From Urinicoccus massiliensis (lineage in GTDB: Bacteria; Bacillota; Clostridia; Tissierellales; Peptoniphilaceae): 64,000 bases of DNA. Position numbers and translations under genes: made by a program. Shown here one piece after another: positions 1 through 8,477 of the stretch. The notes under the pieces are model-generated. The model was given only the letters and a program-made list of their open reading frames with translations. It had not been told where the DNA came from and did no database searches. The stretch is from assembly GCF_900120405.1 (NCBI RefSeq), contig NZ_LT635492.1:56723-120722 (forward strand), read 5' to 3'. Each line of letters begins with the position of its first letter. Position 1 is the first letter of the stretch.

Positions 1-225
1 CTTCTTCCGAAGAAAAAGAAAGACCTTCCGCAAGCCAATGGGCGTATGTTGGATCCTTTGCAGACGATAATCATGGATGCGAGAGGTCTTATGCCCACAA
101 ACAGGACAAAGTCCCTCCTTGTATAAAGAATGGAGTTTTACATCAATGTGATCATCAAAAGAGACCACCTCGTCAATAGAGACACCTTTTAAATTCAATA
201 GATTTGTGTTAGTATAGTTTTGCAC
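1..225 (-). CDS. ISL3-family transposase, partial (N-terminal 75 codons)
   Basis: This is the beginning of a transposase whose remainder lies left of the window. It is nearly identical to the first 75 codons of the complete copy at 44514-45695. The fragment holds the N-terminal zinc-binding region, with a CPVCGH motif and the following CPHC partly beyond the edge, which binds the IS ends in this family. The probable start is GTG at 225, inside an inverted repeat at the IS end. The rest, including the DDE catalytic domain, cannot be judged from here. Confidence 0.85.
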   Translation of the reverse strand, partial: MQNYTNTNLLNLKGVSIDEVVSFDDHIDVKLHSLYKEGLCPVCGHKTSRIHDYRLQRIQHTPIGLRKVFLFLRKK

Positions 226-348
226 TTATCTCACCCTTTCATTTTGTTGTGGTAACTTTATTGTAAAGGAAAAAAGAGATAAGTGCATTTTTTATGGCAA
301 AAAATAAATGTTGGAGTCTAGGGGGACCCCAACATTTATTATAGAACC
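1..348 (-). mobile_element. Partial ISL3-family insertion sequence (right end)
   Basis: The first 348 bases match 45471-45818, the end of the complete IS described below, with only three differences (positions 40, 46 and 94). The element runs off the left edge of the window. Its outer end is about position 348 and carries the degenerate terminal repeat containing AAATGTTGGGG. The end also forms a perfect 12-bp hairpin (303-314 with 329-340). A second 12-bp inverted repeat (221-232 with 276-287) spans the transposase start. Confidence 0.9.
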
Positions 349-892
349 AAAAGATATTAGTTTAGAAGAATTGATGGATAATATCTCCATAGTCTTTCAA
401 TCAGTATATCTATTTAATGATACTATTGAAAACAATATAAAATTTGGAAATCCTAATGCAAGTCATGAGGAAGTCATAAATGCTGCAAAAAAAGCTGCGT
501 GTCATGATTTTATTATGGCTTTGCCAAAGGGATATGACACAGTAATAGGAGAAGGGGGTGCTAATCTTTCGGGAGGTGAGAAACAAAGAATATCAATAGC
601 AAGAGCAATTATTAAAGATGCACCAATTATAATTTTAGATGAGGCAACTGCAAATGTTGATCCAGAAAATGAGGACAAATTACAAATTGCGATTAACTCA
701 TTAATGAAAGAGAAGACGGTGATTATGATAGCCCATAAATTAAATACCATAAAAAACGCTGATCAAATCATCGTCTTAGAAAAGGGTCAAATTGTTCAAA
801 AAGGTGAACATGATGAATTAATTAAAGAAGAAGGTATATATTCTGATTTCATTAAAATCAGAGAAAAAGCTGAAAATTGGAAAATTAAATAA
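349..892 (+). pseudogene. ABC transporter ATP-binding domain, 5'-truncated by the IS
   Basis: This is the C-terminal nucleotide-binding domain of an ABC exporter half-transporter (membrane plus ATPase type). Still present are the Q-loop region (VFQSVYLF), signature LSGGEKQR, Walker B IIILDEAT and H-loop IAHKL. The transmembrane domain and Walker A are missing because the IS ends at 348 and the reading frame enters directly from IS sequence. The ATG at 308 lies inside the IS and would give a protein without Walker A, so no active ATPase is expected. The fragment ends 10 bp before the ECF S-component gene, so it was probably the last exporter gene of the same operon. Such exporter-ECF combinations are common on Firmicute ICEs. 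Confidence 0.85.
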
Positions 893-902
893 GGAGGAGA
901 AG

Positions 903-1493
903 ATGAATTTAAAAAATATTGTAAAAATTGCTGTTTTTTCAGTTATAGGATTTGTGTTAACAATGGGACTTGGTTATGCTACAGGAGCTTTAGGTTTAAT
1001 GCCTAGTTTATATTTGTCTTGTGCCTTTGCTACGATTGTAGTAGCACCAGTATTTGTAATTTTGGCAAGGAGTGTAAAGGTGAGGGGGACCGCATTTTTA
1101 TATTTCTTTTTGATAGGACTATTCTACACTCTTATGGGGATGTGGCCTATTATAATTATAAATACCATTGCTGGAATATTAGCTGAACTTGTAGTGGGAA
1201 GTAGTGAAAATTATGATAGAGGCAATAGTAAGGTTGGTCTTGCTTTTGGAGCGGGTATGTTTGTATATTCACTTCATCCTATGATAATTGTGTTTTTCTT
1301 TTCAAAATCTAAGGCGATGCTTGAAATGATGGGAGCGGACTACTTTGACTTTTTAAGAAACTTTTACACACCTGCAAATATTGGAATTTGTTTTGTTATT
1401 TCCATAATTGCATCAATCATTGGTGCAAAATTTGGATCATATATCTATAATAAGTTTTTTGCTGGTAGGAATAAAAAAAGTGTTCTTGGTTAA
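903..1493 (+). CDS. MptD-family ECF transporter S component
   Basis: A 196-residue integral membrane protein with about five to six hydrophobic segments fits the MptD/Trep_Strep family of substrate-binding S components. These pair with an EcfT scaffold and EcfA ATPases to import vitamins or other small molecules. The start follows a perfect AAGGAGGAG ribosome site. It overlaps the next gene, and the order S-T-A-A identifies a dedicated ECF importer rather than one using a shared energizing module. The substrate is unknown; the sequence alone does not indicate one. Loss of the upstream promoter by IS insertion means expression may now depend on the IS or on internal signals. Confidence 0.8.
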   Translation: MNLKNIVKIAVFSVIGFVLTMGLGYATGALGLMPSLYLSCAFATIVVAPVFVILARSVKVRGTAFLYFFLIGLFYTLMGMWPIIIINTIAGILAELVVGSSENYDRGNSKVGLAFGAGMFVYSLHPMIIVFFFSKSKAMLEMMGADYFDFLRNFYTPANIGICFVISIIASIIGAKFGSYIYNKFFAGRNKKSVLG

Positions 1494-2175
1494 AAGTAAA
1501 AAAGAGAAAAAGGAAGTAATTAGCCCAATTACTATAATTGGGCTAATTATAATCTTTTCTATAATACTCACAATAGGAGATGAAGCTTTTTATATTACAT
1601 GTCTACTATTAAGCTTATTATCATTATCCATTTATTCACTAAAGTTAAGTTTTAAATTTACTTTATTTTTGATTGTAATTTTTATTTTAATAAGGATTTT
1701 AGAAAATTATTTGGGTGGTGTCTTTATTGGCTCGATATATCTCATGCTTAGAATTATATTTCTTTACGCTCCTATATTTATTATGGCAAGAGTCATGAGT
1801 CTATATTCGGCATCTTTTATTGTAGCTTCTTTTACTAATAGAGGAATGCCTACAAGCTTTGGACTTCCTATTGCTTTATTCTTTAGGTTTATACCTGAAA
1901 TAAAAATAAGACTCCAAGAAATAAAAGATGGACAAAAGATAAGAGGATTTAAGACTAGTATATTTCACCCAATAAAGACTTTTGAGCTTTATTTTGTGCC
2001 TTTACTTTATAAATGTCTTGAAATAAGCGATGTATTAACCTGTTCAATTATTTTAAAGGGGATTGAAATAGATTGTAAAAAAACATCCATATATAATTTG
2101 CAATTTTCAAAATTTGATTATTTTATGTGGATTAGCACAGTTTTTATGCTAGGAGCAAGTTTATGGAAAATGTGA
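1480..2175 (+). CDS. ECF transporter transmembrane component EcfT
   Basis: This is the energy-coupling scaffold protein (CbiQ/EcfT family) of the ECF importer. It has about five hydrophobic segments and a cytoplasmic region with charged helices (IKIRLQEIKDGQKIRG), where this family carries the conserved Ala-Arg-Gly coupling helices that dock onto the ATPases. I prefer the GTG at 1480, preceded by GTAGGA. It overlaps the end of the S component gene by 14 bp and gives 231 residues; an upstream ATG at 1408 would lie deep inside the previous gene without a ribosome site. TTG at 1486 is also possible. The gene overlaps the next by 13 bp, indicating translational coupling. Confidence 0.8.
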   Translation: MFLVKSKKEKKEVISPITIIGLIIIFSIILTIGDEAFYITCLLLSLLSLSIYSLKLSFKFTLFLIVIFILIRILENYLGGVFIGSIYLMLRIIFLYAPIFIMARVMSLYSASFIVASFTNRGMPTSFGLPIALFFRFIPEIKIRLQEIKDGQKIRGFKTSIFHPIKTFELYFVPLLYKCLEISDVLTCSIILKGIEIDCKKTSIYNLQFSKFDYFMWISTVFMLGASLWKM

Positions 2176-3584
2176 TTAGTGTTAATATTAAATCTTTTTC
2201 TTATGGAGAAAATGAGAATTTAAAAAATATTAAATTTAATATCAAAGATGGAGAGTTTATTGTATTAACAGGCAATTCTGGTTGTGGGAAGAGCACACTA
2301 ATAAGAATAATTACGGGTCTTTTTCCAAGCTTTTATGAAGGAAAATTAGATGGAGAGGTTGAAATTTTAGGAAGAGATATAAATGAATATAAAAAAGGAG
2401 AACTTTCAAAAATTTTATCCATTGTTTTTCAAAATCCCAAAGATCAGTTTTTTTGTACAAATGTTTATGATGAAATTGCCTTAGGGGCAGAAAACTTGGG
2501 AATTAAAAGAGATTTGATTATAGAAAAGATAGAGTCTATAAGTAAATTGCTTAAAATAGAAAAACTGCTTGATAAATCTATTTTTTCACTATCAGGAGGA
2601 GAAAGACAGAGAGTAGCTATTGCTTCAGCTCTTATTCAAGATAGTAAAATTTTATTTTTTGATGAACCATCCTCTTCTCTAGATTATGATTCTATTGAAA
2701 GCTTTAAAGAGATTTTAAAAGAATTAAAATCTATGGGTAAAACCATAATATTAGCCGAGCATAGACTTTATTATCTAAAAAACTTATTTGATAGAATTGT
2801 GTTTATGAAAGGTGCAACAATCAATGAAATTTTTACAAGAGAAAATTTTAATAATAATCTAGCCAAAGAATTAGGACTTAGGACTTTAGAAGAAAGAAAC
2901 TTAAAAACTGAAAGAAATTTTTTTGAAAAAGATTCTGTAGAATTTTTTAATAATATATATGTAAGTGTTGGTAAGAAAAGCATTTTAGAAAACATTTCTT
3001 TTGATTTAAAGAAGGGAGAAGTTTTAGGAATACTTGGGAAAAATGGATCGGGTAAGACATCTCTATCAAGAATAATAACTGGACTTGTTGGAAAAAATCA
3101 AGATACAAGTATAGGTGTACGAGAAAAAGAAAGACTAAAAAATTCTTACCTAGTTCAGCAGGATGTAGATTCACAAATATTTTTAGATACAGTTGAAAAT
3201 GAACTCCTGTCTATATCATCTGATAAAGAAGAAATTAAAAAACTTTTAAAGGAAATAAATCTCTGGGATAAAAGAACATCACATCCTCAAAAATTATCAG
3301 GAGGTCAGAAACAAAGGCTAGCTGTAATTACTGCTTTTCTATCAAATAGACGAGTAATCATATTAGATGAACCAACATCAGGACTTGATTATAAGAATAT
3401 GGAAATCATGGCTAAGCTTATAAATGAGTATTCTAAAAAGATTTCAATAGTTATTATAACTCATGATTTGGAATTTCTTTTTAAGTGTTGTAATTCTGCT
3501 TTAACTCTAGATAAAAATAATTATGATAGGTTTGTCTTATTTAATAATGAAGAAAAAATATTTGAATTTATTGAGCAAATGTAA
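2163..3584 (+). CDS. ECF transporter double ATPase (two fused EcfA domains)
   Basis: This 473-residue protein has two complete ABC ATPase domains in tandem. Domain 1 has Walker A GNSGCGKST near residue 40, signature LSGGERQR and Walker B ILFFDEPS. Domain 2 has Walker A GKNGSGKTS, signature LSGGQKQR and Walker B VIILDEPT. The fused arrangement replaces the usual EcfA1/EcfA2 pair and powers the S-T complex encoded just upstream. The start overlaps ecfT by 13 bp and is preceded by AGGAGC. Codon use is very AT-rich like the whole operon. No transcription terminator is obvious directly after the gene. Confidence 0.9.
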   Translation: MENVISVNIKSFSYGENENLKNIKFNIKDGEFIVLTGNSGCGKSTLIRIITGLFPSFYEGKLDGEVEILGRDINEYKKGELSKILSIVFQNPKDQFFCTNVYDEIALGAENLGIKRDLIIEKIESISKLLKIEKLLDKSIFSLSGGERQRVAIASALIQDSKILFFDEPSSSLDYDSIESFKEILKELKSMGKTIILAEHRLYYLKNLFDRIVFMKGATINEIFTRENFNNNLAKELGLRTLEERNLKTERNFFEKDSVEFFNNIYVSVGKKSILENISFDLKKGEVLGILGKNGSGKTSLSRIITGLVGKNQDTSIGVREKERLKNSYLVQQDVDSQIFLDTVENELLSISSDKEEIKKLLKEINLWDKRTSHPQKLSGGQKQRLAVITAFLSNRRVIILDEPTSGLDYKNMEIMAKLINEYSKKISIVIITHDLEFLFKCCNSALTLDKNNYDRFVLFNNEEKIFEFIEQM

Positions 3585-3722
3585 TATTTCAACTTATCAT
3601 ATATTAAAACAAGGAGAAAATAGACTTAAACATCGAAAGACGATATTTATATAATATATCTGTTAAAAATAATATAGCAAATCCAAAAAGAATCTATATT
3701 AAAAATAGTTTCGTTCATTTTA

Positions 3723-3763
3723 GAGGACTAACCATGCCCAAGAGCAGGAGTCCTCCTTTTTTT
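3723..3763 (+). terminator. Rho-independent terminator
   Basis: The 7-bp stem GAGGACT/AGTCCTC is followed by CTTTTTTT. It lies after the ECF operon and just before the sigma-like gene. In ICEs such a hairpin ahead of the regulatory gene may also act as an attenuator, but only the terminator shape is seen. Confidence 0.75.
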
Positions 3764-3804
3764 GTCTAAAAACAAAAAGACAAAAAAGAATGGAGGAAGC
3801 ATAT

Positions 3805-4215
3805 ATGTCAAAAGAATATTACCTTTATGTCGGTGGGCAAAAAATTAAAGTAAGCGAGCAGATATACAAAGTCTACTGGCAAGAAAGAGAACACGAAAAA
3901 TATTTAGAGCAGGTGGACAAGAAAAACCACTTGCTCTTTTTTTCGTCCCTAAATCATGATGGGAATTTTGAAGACAATCTAGAAGATAAAAATGTTGATG
4001 TAGAAAAAGTTGTAGCTACACAAATTATGATTGAAGCACTAAGTAATGCTATGTCAAAGTTAAATAAGGATGAACGGGAAATCATTGAAAGATTATATTT
4101 CAATGATGAAACACTTCGTGCAGTAGCAAAGACTCAAAATATATCACATCCTGCTTTAATAAAAAGGCGAGATAAGATTTTAGAAAAACTAAAGAAATTT
4201 ATAGAAGAAATATAA
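3805..4215 (+). CDS. Sigma-70 region 4-like ICE regulator
   Basis: A 136-residue protein whose C-terminal half (LNKDEREIIERLYFNDETLR and following) is a sigma-70 region 4-type helix-turn-helix. The N-terminal part (YLYVGGQKIKVSEQIYKVYW) is the segment typical of sigma-factor-like proteins of Tn916-type and related ICEs. The preferred start is ATG at 3805, 8 bp after GAGGAA, rather than the in-frame ATG at 3790 that overlaps this ribosome site. In ICEs this gene sits near the excision/integration module, and a decayed recombinase indeed follows. It looks intact. Its role in transcription of transfer genes is inferred from family context only. Confidence 0.8.
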   Translation: MSKEYYLYVGGQKIKVSEQIYKVYWQEREHEKYLEQVDKKNHLLFFSSLNHDGNFEDNLEDKNVDVEKVVATQIMIEALSNAMSKLNKDEREIIERLYFNDETLRAVAKTQNISHPALIKRRDKILEKLKKFIEEI

Positions 4216-4625
4216 TTTCTGGTTACCAAAGAGGGCAAATTTTCCTTTATAAAGTGAGGGGAGTTTTGTCCTCTTTCTATTTTAAAAGAAATTTAAACAA
4301 TACTTGAACCATAACAATTGAATAGACCAAGACAAGACGTTAATCATTTTTGGAGCGTGATAATCTATCCGCCAAGATCTTTCTGCTGAATAATTTGGCA
4401 AAACAAGTACTGCTAAGCTAAAAGCAAGGGAAGAAGAAAGGGAGCGATAAGTAAGAGTTTGAATATAGGGAGGGATACTCTATTCGCTATGAAGAAAATG
4501 AGGATAATGATACATCTAAGGTTGAAGCCGGCTCATCCTGAACAGAGGCGGAGGTGAGATTCCTATGTTGCTAATCCAAGGCACTTGTCAATGTCAAAAA
4601 ACTTAAATTTACATAGGAGGTTATT
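4216..4625. other. Gene-poor ICE spacer
   Basis: No supported gene is seen in these 410 bp. The stretch connects the sigma-like gene to a small ORF and the recombinase. It contains short broken reading frames and reads like decayed ICE DNA, perhaps the former excisionase region. AGGAGG at 4615-4620 belongs to the next ORF. Confidence 0.5.
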
Positions 4626-4763
4626 ATGATAGAAATAAAGATTTATAGCATGAGAGTTGCTATGTTATGTAGACTTTATGATCTTAAATTAATTAATGAT
4701 AAGGAATATACAAAAATTAAGAACAGATTAGAAAATGATTATAAGAAGATGGATAGAAAGTAG
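4626..4763 (+). CDS. Small SHOCT-like protein
   Basis: A 45-residue ORF preceded by TAGGAGG at optimal spacing. The segment LYDLKLINDKEYTKIKNRL resembles the SHOCT motif (short C-terminal oligomerisation domain), which is frequently found alone in small ORFs directly upstream of serine recombinases on Firmicute ICEs. That is its position here, 54 bp before the recombinase gene. The function of these small proteins is not established. The assignment rests on motif resemblance, ribosome site and gene order. Confidence 0.6.
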   Translation: MIEIKIYSMRVAMLCRLYDLKLINDKEYTKIKNRLENDYKKMDRK

Positions 4764-4817
4764 TTAATCTTGTGATATAATAACACTGTAGAAAGATACA
4801 AATGGGAAGGAGGTAAA

Positions 4818-5637
4818 ATGAATACTAAAGTAAAATTAATAAAAGCTTCAAATACAGGAGCTAGAAATAGAAATGCACTACATTTAGATTTAAAACGAGT
4901 TGCAGCATATTGTCGAGTTAGCACTGATAGTAAAGACCAACTTGAATCATATAAATCGCAAGTTGATTATTACACAAATCTAATAAAAAATAATAAGAAC
5001 TGGACTTTAGCTGGTATATATGCAGATGAAGCAACAACAGGAACAACTGCTACTAAAAGAGCAGATCTCATGAGACTAATTAGCGATTGCCAAAATGGAG
5101 ATATAGACATGATAATTACTAAATCTATATCAAGATTTGCTAGAAATACATTAGATACCTTAAAGTATGTAAGACTATTAAAGGAAAACAATGTTGGTGT
5201 AGTATTTGAAGAAGAAAATATAAATAGAAAAAGGGGAGCTTATTGGTTTTCAAGGTTGCCTTGGCTACGGCTATGACCCTACAACTAAAAGTATCTCTAT
5301 AAATGAAGAAGAAGCTAAAATTGTTAGATATATCTTTAAAAGATAGTATGCTGGAATGTGGATTTTGTGGAGAAATACTTTCAAGAAGAACTTGGCACAC
5401 AAGTTCAATTTATAAAAAAATTAACTGGCAGTGTGTAAGATCAACAAAAAAGGTAAAAAATATTGCCCTCATTCAAAAGGAACACAAGAAGTAGCAATAG
5501 AAAAAGCTTTTGTTGAAAGCTATAGGCAATTATGCCATGCAGATTCAACAGTAATAGATGACTTTTTAAAAATTGTTGAAGAAGAAATAAATGATAATAC
5601 TTTAGTCAAAGATTTGAAAAAGTTAGAAAACCAATGA
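4818..5637 (+). pseudogene. Large serine recombinase, decayed
   Basis: The 5' part encodes a resolvase-type catalytic domain with AAYCRVSTDSKDQ (catalytic serine) and ISRFARNTLD, preceded by GGAAGGAGG. After about residue 135 the frame breaks. The continuing frame encodes GYGYDPTTKSISINEEEAK, but most of the recombinase domain is missing. Downstream frames restore a zinc-ribbon piece (ECGFCGEIL with a later QCVRST and YCPHS) and a coiled-coil tail ending near 5637. At least two frameshifts and an internal deletion are needed. A working integrase would need about 500-550 residues, so this ICE end cannot excise by its own enzyme. Boundaries are approximate. Confidence 0.85.
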
Positions 5638-5720
5638 CTTAACATCCTATTTCAAAACAGGAATTAAAGATAGTCAAGACTCTAATAATTTCAAAGATAA
5701 AAGAAAAAACTCCAAAGACA

Positions 5721-6107
5721 ATGACATTAATAAATTGTGGTCTTACAAGAATGACGAGGATAAAAATTTATATTCCCAAGCAAAAGACAACGCATGTTGA
5801 GACGGTAGCACTTTTATCCAAACTCGATGTCGATAAGCACATAAGTGTTGAAATTGAGCTGGATGAGATGGATTTGACAAGTGCGGAGAGCAAAGCAACA
5901 TATGCTCAAATCAAAGAATATGTTTGGAATAAATTTCAATTAAAAGTTTCAACATTATATATTGCACAGATAAAAAGGAAATGTGGAATAGAATTACGAG
6001 AACATTACAACAAGTCTAAAAAGGAGAAACAAATTATTCCACAGTGTACACCTGAAAAAGAAGAAGCTATCATGGATGCCTTGAGACACTTCAAAATGAT
6101 TGAATAG
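5721..6107 (+). pseudogene. RlmD/RumA-like C-terminal domain remnant (copy 1)
   Basis: From about residue 23 this ORF encodes HVETVALLSKLDVDK followed by a helix-rich domain with LYIAQIKRKCGIELREHYN and PEKEEAIMDALRHF. This segment is widely found fused to, or annotated as, the C-terminus of 23S rRNA (uracil-5-)-methyltransferase RumA/RlmD on Firmicute ICEs. The catalytic methyltransferase part and its SAM site are absent, and the residues before HVETV come from unrelated decayed DNA. A second, more damaged copy occurs at 7626-7860. The C-terminal domain frame itself is open, so a small DNA- or RNA-binding protein cannot be excluded. I consider a fragment more likely. Confidence 0.65.
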
Positions 6108-6257
6108 AAAAGAATGACAGCCTATGACTTTCTGCATTTATGACATTCCTACTTGGTATAGGAACAGCTATTATTCCTTTCTTGCAAGGTATCAATGAGA
6201 AAATAGGCTCAATATAAAGATTGATAGGATTATTTTTATATTTAAAGGAGCGTTGAA

Positions 6258-6875
6258 ATGATTGATAAAAGTAACAAAAAATTTTGGGATAAATTCGCCA
6301 AGTTGTATGCTCCTTTGATGGAAAAAGATACATCATTTTATAATGAAATTTGTCGAGAAATTTGTCCATATTTGAATGATAAAATGGAAGTTATTGAACT
6401 TGCCTGCGGCTCAGGACAACTGTCATTTAATCTTTCAAAACATACTAAAAGCTGGCTTGCAACAGATTTTTCTGAGAAGATGATTTTAGAGGCAAAAAAA
6501 CGTGGAGGAAATGAAAAACTAACTTTTGCAATGGCTGATGCTACCATGCTATTATTTGATAATGAAAAATTTGATTGTGTTGTAATTGCTAATGCACTTC
6601 ATATTATGCCTAAACCGGATGAGGCGATGAAAGAAATATATAGGGTGTTAAAACCTAATGGGACTTTGTTCGCCCCCACTTTTCTATGGAAGGAGGGAAA
6701 ACAAAGAAAACTTATAAAAAGGTTGATGTCTATTTTAGGATTTAAGATGTATCAAGAATGGGATAAAAAGGGATTTGAAGATTTTATTGAGGAATATGGG
6801 TTTTCAGTAGTTGAAATGAAATTGGTATATGGAGGTCTTGCACCAGTTGGTGTAATGATTGCATATAAAAAGTAA
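6258..6875 (+). CDS. Class I SAM-dependent methyltransferase
   Basis: A 205-residue Rossmann-fold methyltransferase. Motif I is ELACGSGQLS (residues about 48-57), the acidic loop is ATDFSEKMI, motif II/III is VVIANALHIM, and VLKPNGTLFAPT follows, as in the Methyltransf_11/UbiE-like group. The start follows AAAGGAGCG. The substrate is unknown; such stand-alone enzymes in ICE cargo methylate small molecules. It lies between two RlmD-like remnants, so it is probably cargo inserted within that locus. The ORF is complete and its codon use matches the AT-rich surroundings. Confidence 0.8.
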   Translation: MIDKSNKKFWDKFAKLYAPLMEKDTSFYNEICREICPYLNDKMEVIELACGSGQLSFNLSKHTKSWLATDFSEKMILEAKKRGGNEKLTFAMADATMLLFDNEKFDCVVIANALHIMPKPDEAMKEIYRVLKPNGTLFAPTFLWKEGKQRKLIKRLMSILGFKMYQEWDKKGFEDFIEEYGFSVVEMKLVYGGLAPVGVMIAYKK

Positions 6876-6932
6876 TATTAAATTATTATTTACAAAGTAA
6901 TTTGAATTTAAAAGCAAAAGGGAGATGATTTT

Positions 6933-7439
6933 ATGGATTTAATACAGGCAATTCTTGTCGGAATTGCTATAGCAGCTATTTTTAACGGTTCAGTGGCTTC
7001 TTTGGTACTTATTAATCCAAGATTCTTTTTGGATTCTTATCCAAAGGCTATCCAAAAAATAGCTCCGAAACAAATGACAAAGCAAGAGAAAAAGATAAAC
7101 ATGACACTTACTATCATTATTGTGGGAGTTTGTTTTATTTATTCAACAATAAGCATTTTACATTCAGGAGTCGTTGGCTTTTGGAATATATTTTGGATGG
7201 GATACATTCAGTGGAGTATATTAAATATAGGAGATTTTTTGTTATTGGATTGTCTCTTATTTCAAGGAAAATATAAAGAAAAGATAGTTATTCCGGGAAC
7301 AGAGGGACACAAAGATTATGAGTTTAATAATTGGATGAAACATTTGGCAATTCGAGAACATTTTTTATTAGTTCCATTTTTTCTTGTACCAATTATAGCT
7401 ACAATTCAAGCTTTGTTTGTTGGCTTTTTAGGAAGATAA
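6933..7439 (+). CDS. Conserved membrane protein, four predicted segments
   Basis: A 168-residue protein with hydrophobic segments around residues 5-27, 57-77, 82-105 and 144-165, and a cytoplasmic-looking loop (KQMTKQEKKIN). I do not recognise a named family with confidence. The ribosome site AAGGGAG precedes the ATG. It follows the methyltransferase by 57 bp and is followed by a good terminator, so the two genes probably form one short transcription unit. No catalytic motif is visible. Confidence 0.7.
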   Translation: MDLIQAILVGIAIAAIFNGSVASLVLINPRFFLDSYPKAIQKIAPKQMTKQEKKINMTLTIIIVGVCFIYSTISILHSGVVGFWNIFWMGYIQWSILNIGDFLLLDCLLFQGKYKEKIVIPGTEGHKDYEFNNWMKHLAIREHFLLVPFFLVPIIATIQALFVGFLGR

Positions 7440-7488
7440 ATTTAGAGTTGCATAAACAATTTAATAATTTGCTAAGAGATACCATAAG

Positions 7489-7520
7489 AACAGTAAATCA
7501 AATCGGTTTACTGTTTTTTC
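7489..7520 (+). terminator. Rho-independent terminator
   Basis: The 9-bp stem AACAGTAAA/TTTACTGTT is followed by TTTTTC. It closes the methyltransferase/membrane-protein unit. Confidence 0.8.
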
Positions 7521-7625
7521 TTTGCTCAAGAATGATATAATAAATTATAAGATGTTTATTGATTGACATATTCCCACATACGAGGTTTTTGAGAAAATTA
7601 CAATTTTATTCATACTGACCACTCA

Positions 7626-7860
7626 AGCCATGTTGAGACGGTGGCATTATTGTCCAAACTTGATGTTGATAAGTATATAAATGTTGAAACAAAGCTAGAT
7701 GAGTTTGACTAAACAAGTACCGAAAGAGAAGCTTCTTATGTACAAATCAAGGAGTAGGTTTTAGAAAAATTTGATTTTAAAGCTTTCAAATCTTTATATT
7801 GTGCAGATTAAAAAGTGTGGAATTGTACTGATGGAGCACTATAATAAATCGAAAATGGAG
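7626..7860 (+). pseudogene. RlmD/RumA-like C-terminal domain remnant (copy 2)
   Basis: The DNA from CCATGTTGAGACGGTGGC onward parallels copy 1 (5788-6020) over its whole length, including the part encoding LYIVQIKKCGI and the HYNKSK segment. This copy is interrupted by in-frame stops (TGA-CTAA region near 7710 and TAG near 7756) and a small deletion. It is therefore non-functional. The two copies are direct repeats about 1.85 kb apart bracketing the methyltransferase and membrane-protein genes. Confidence 0.75.
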
Positions 7861-7869
7861 ATGAAAACC

Positions 7870-8298
7870 ATGAAAAAATATCTTGGAATAGCATTCGTTT
7901 TAATAACTCTTTTGTCATTAACTGCATGTGCTAGTAATAAAAATGCTAGTAATAAAAAAATAAACCTACCAAAAGCCGAAGAAATAAAAGAAATTGAAAT
8001 TATGAAAAACACTTCAGAAGATAGTTTGAAAATTGAGAATCAAGATGAAATATCCGGCACAATTGAAGAGATTAAGGAAAATACCAATGATACTGGTAGA
8101 GAAAGTGTTAACGATCAACCCACAAATATAAAGGATTATATTATCGTTAAATTTCATCATAAAAATGCAGAAGAAAGTCCAAGCCTTGTGTATTTATATA
8201 AAGACAAAAATAGTCGTTATGTTGAGCAGCCATATGCAGGTATTTGGAAATTAAGAGAAGAAACATTTGATAGAATCACTAGTAATTTGATAAAATAA
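7870..8298 (+). CDS. DUF5301-type lipoprotein
   Basis: A 142-residue secreted lipoprotein. The signal peptide KKYLGIAFVLITLLSLTAC ends in a lipobox (LTAC) with the lipidated cysteine near residue 19. The mature part begins with an Asn/Lys-rich linker and ends with a domain containing YIIVKFHHKN and VEQPYAGIWKL, matching the DUF5301 family of small surface lipoproteins of unknown function. The start is ATG at 7870, 9 bp after GGAG. Longer starts would translate the upstream RlmD-like remnant. Expression after insertion into this remnant is uncertain because no clear promoter is seen. Confidence 0.7.
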   Translation: MKKYLGIAFVLITLLSLTACASNKNASNKKINLPKAEEIKEIEIMKNTSEDSLKIENQDEISGTIEEIKENTNDTGRESVNDQPTNIKDYIIVKFHHKNAEESPSLVYLYKDKNSRYVEQPYAGIWKLREETFDRITSNLIK

Positions 8299-8477
8299 TG
8301 ATGTTCAACCATCTAAGTTTATCAAGCTTGGCAAGTTATAAGTTTCTATTAGATAAAACCTATAAGACTTGTACGAACACAGCAGAGTAGGTAAAAAGCT
8401 TTTTCTCTATCTTGAATTGTCAAGTGCAACAAAAATGACTTAGGGAGGAGGTATACTTAAGGGCTCTTTTAAAAATT

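Noticed and set aside
308-348. ATG at 308 as start of the ABC gene
   Set aside because: It lies inside the IS end; the resulting protein would lack Walker A and have IS-derived residues in front.
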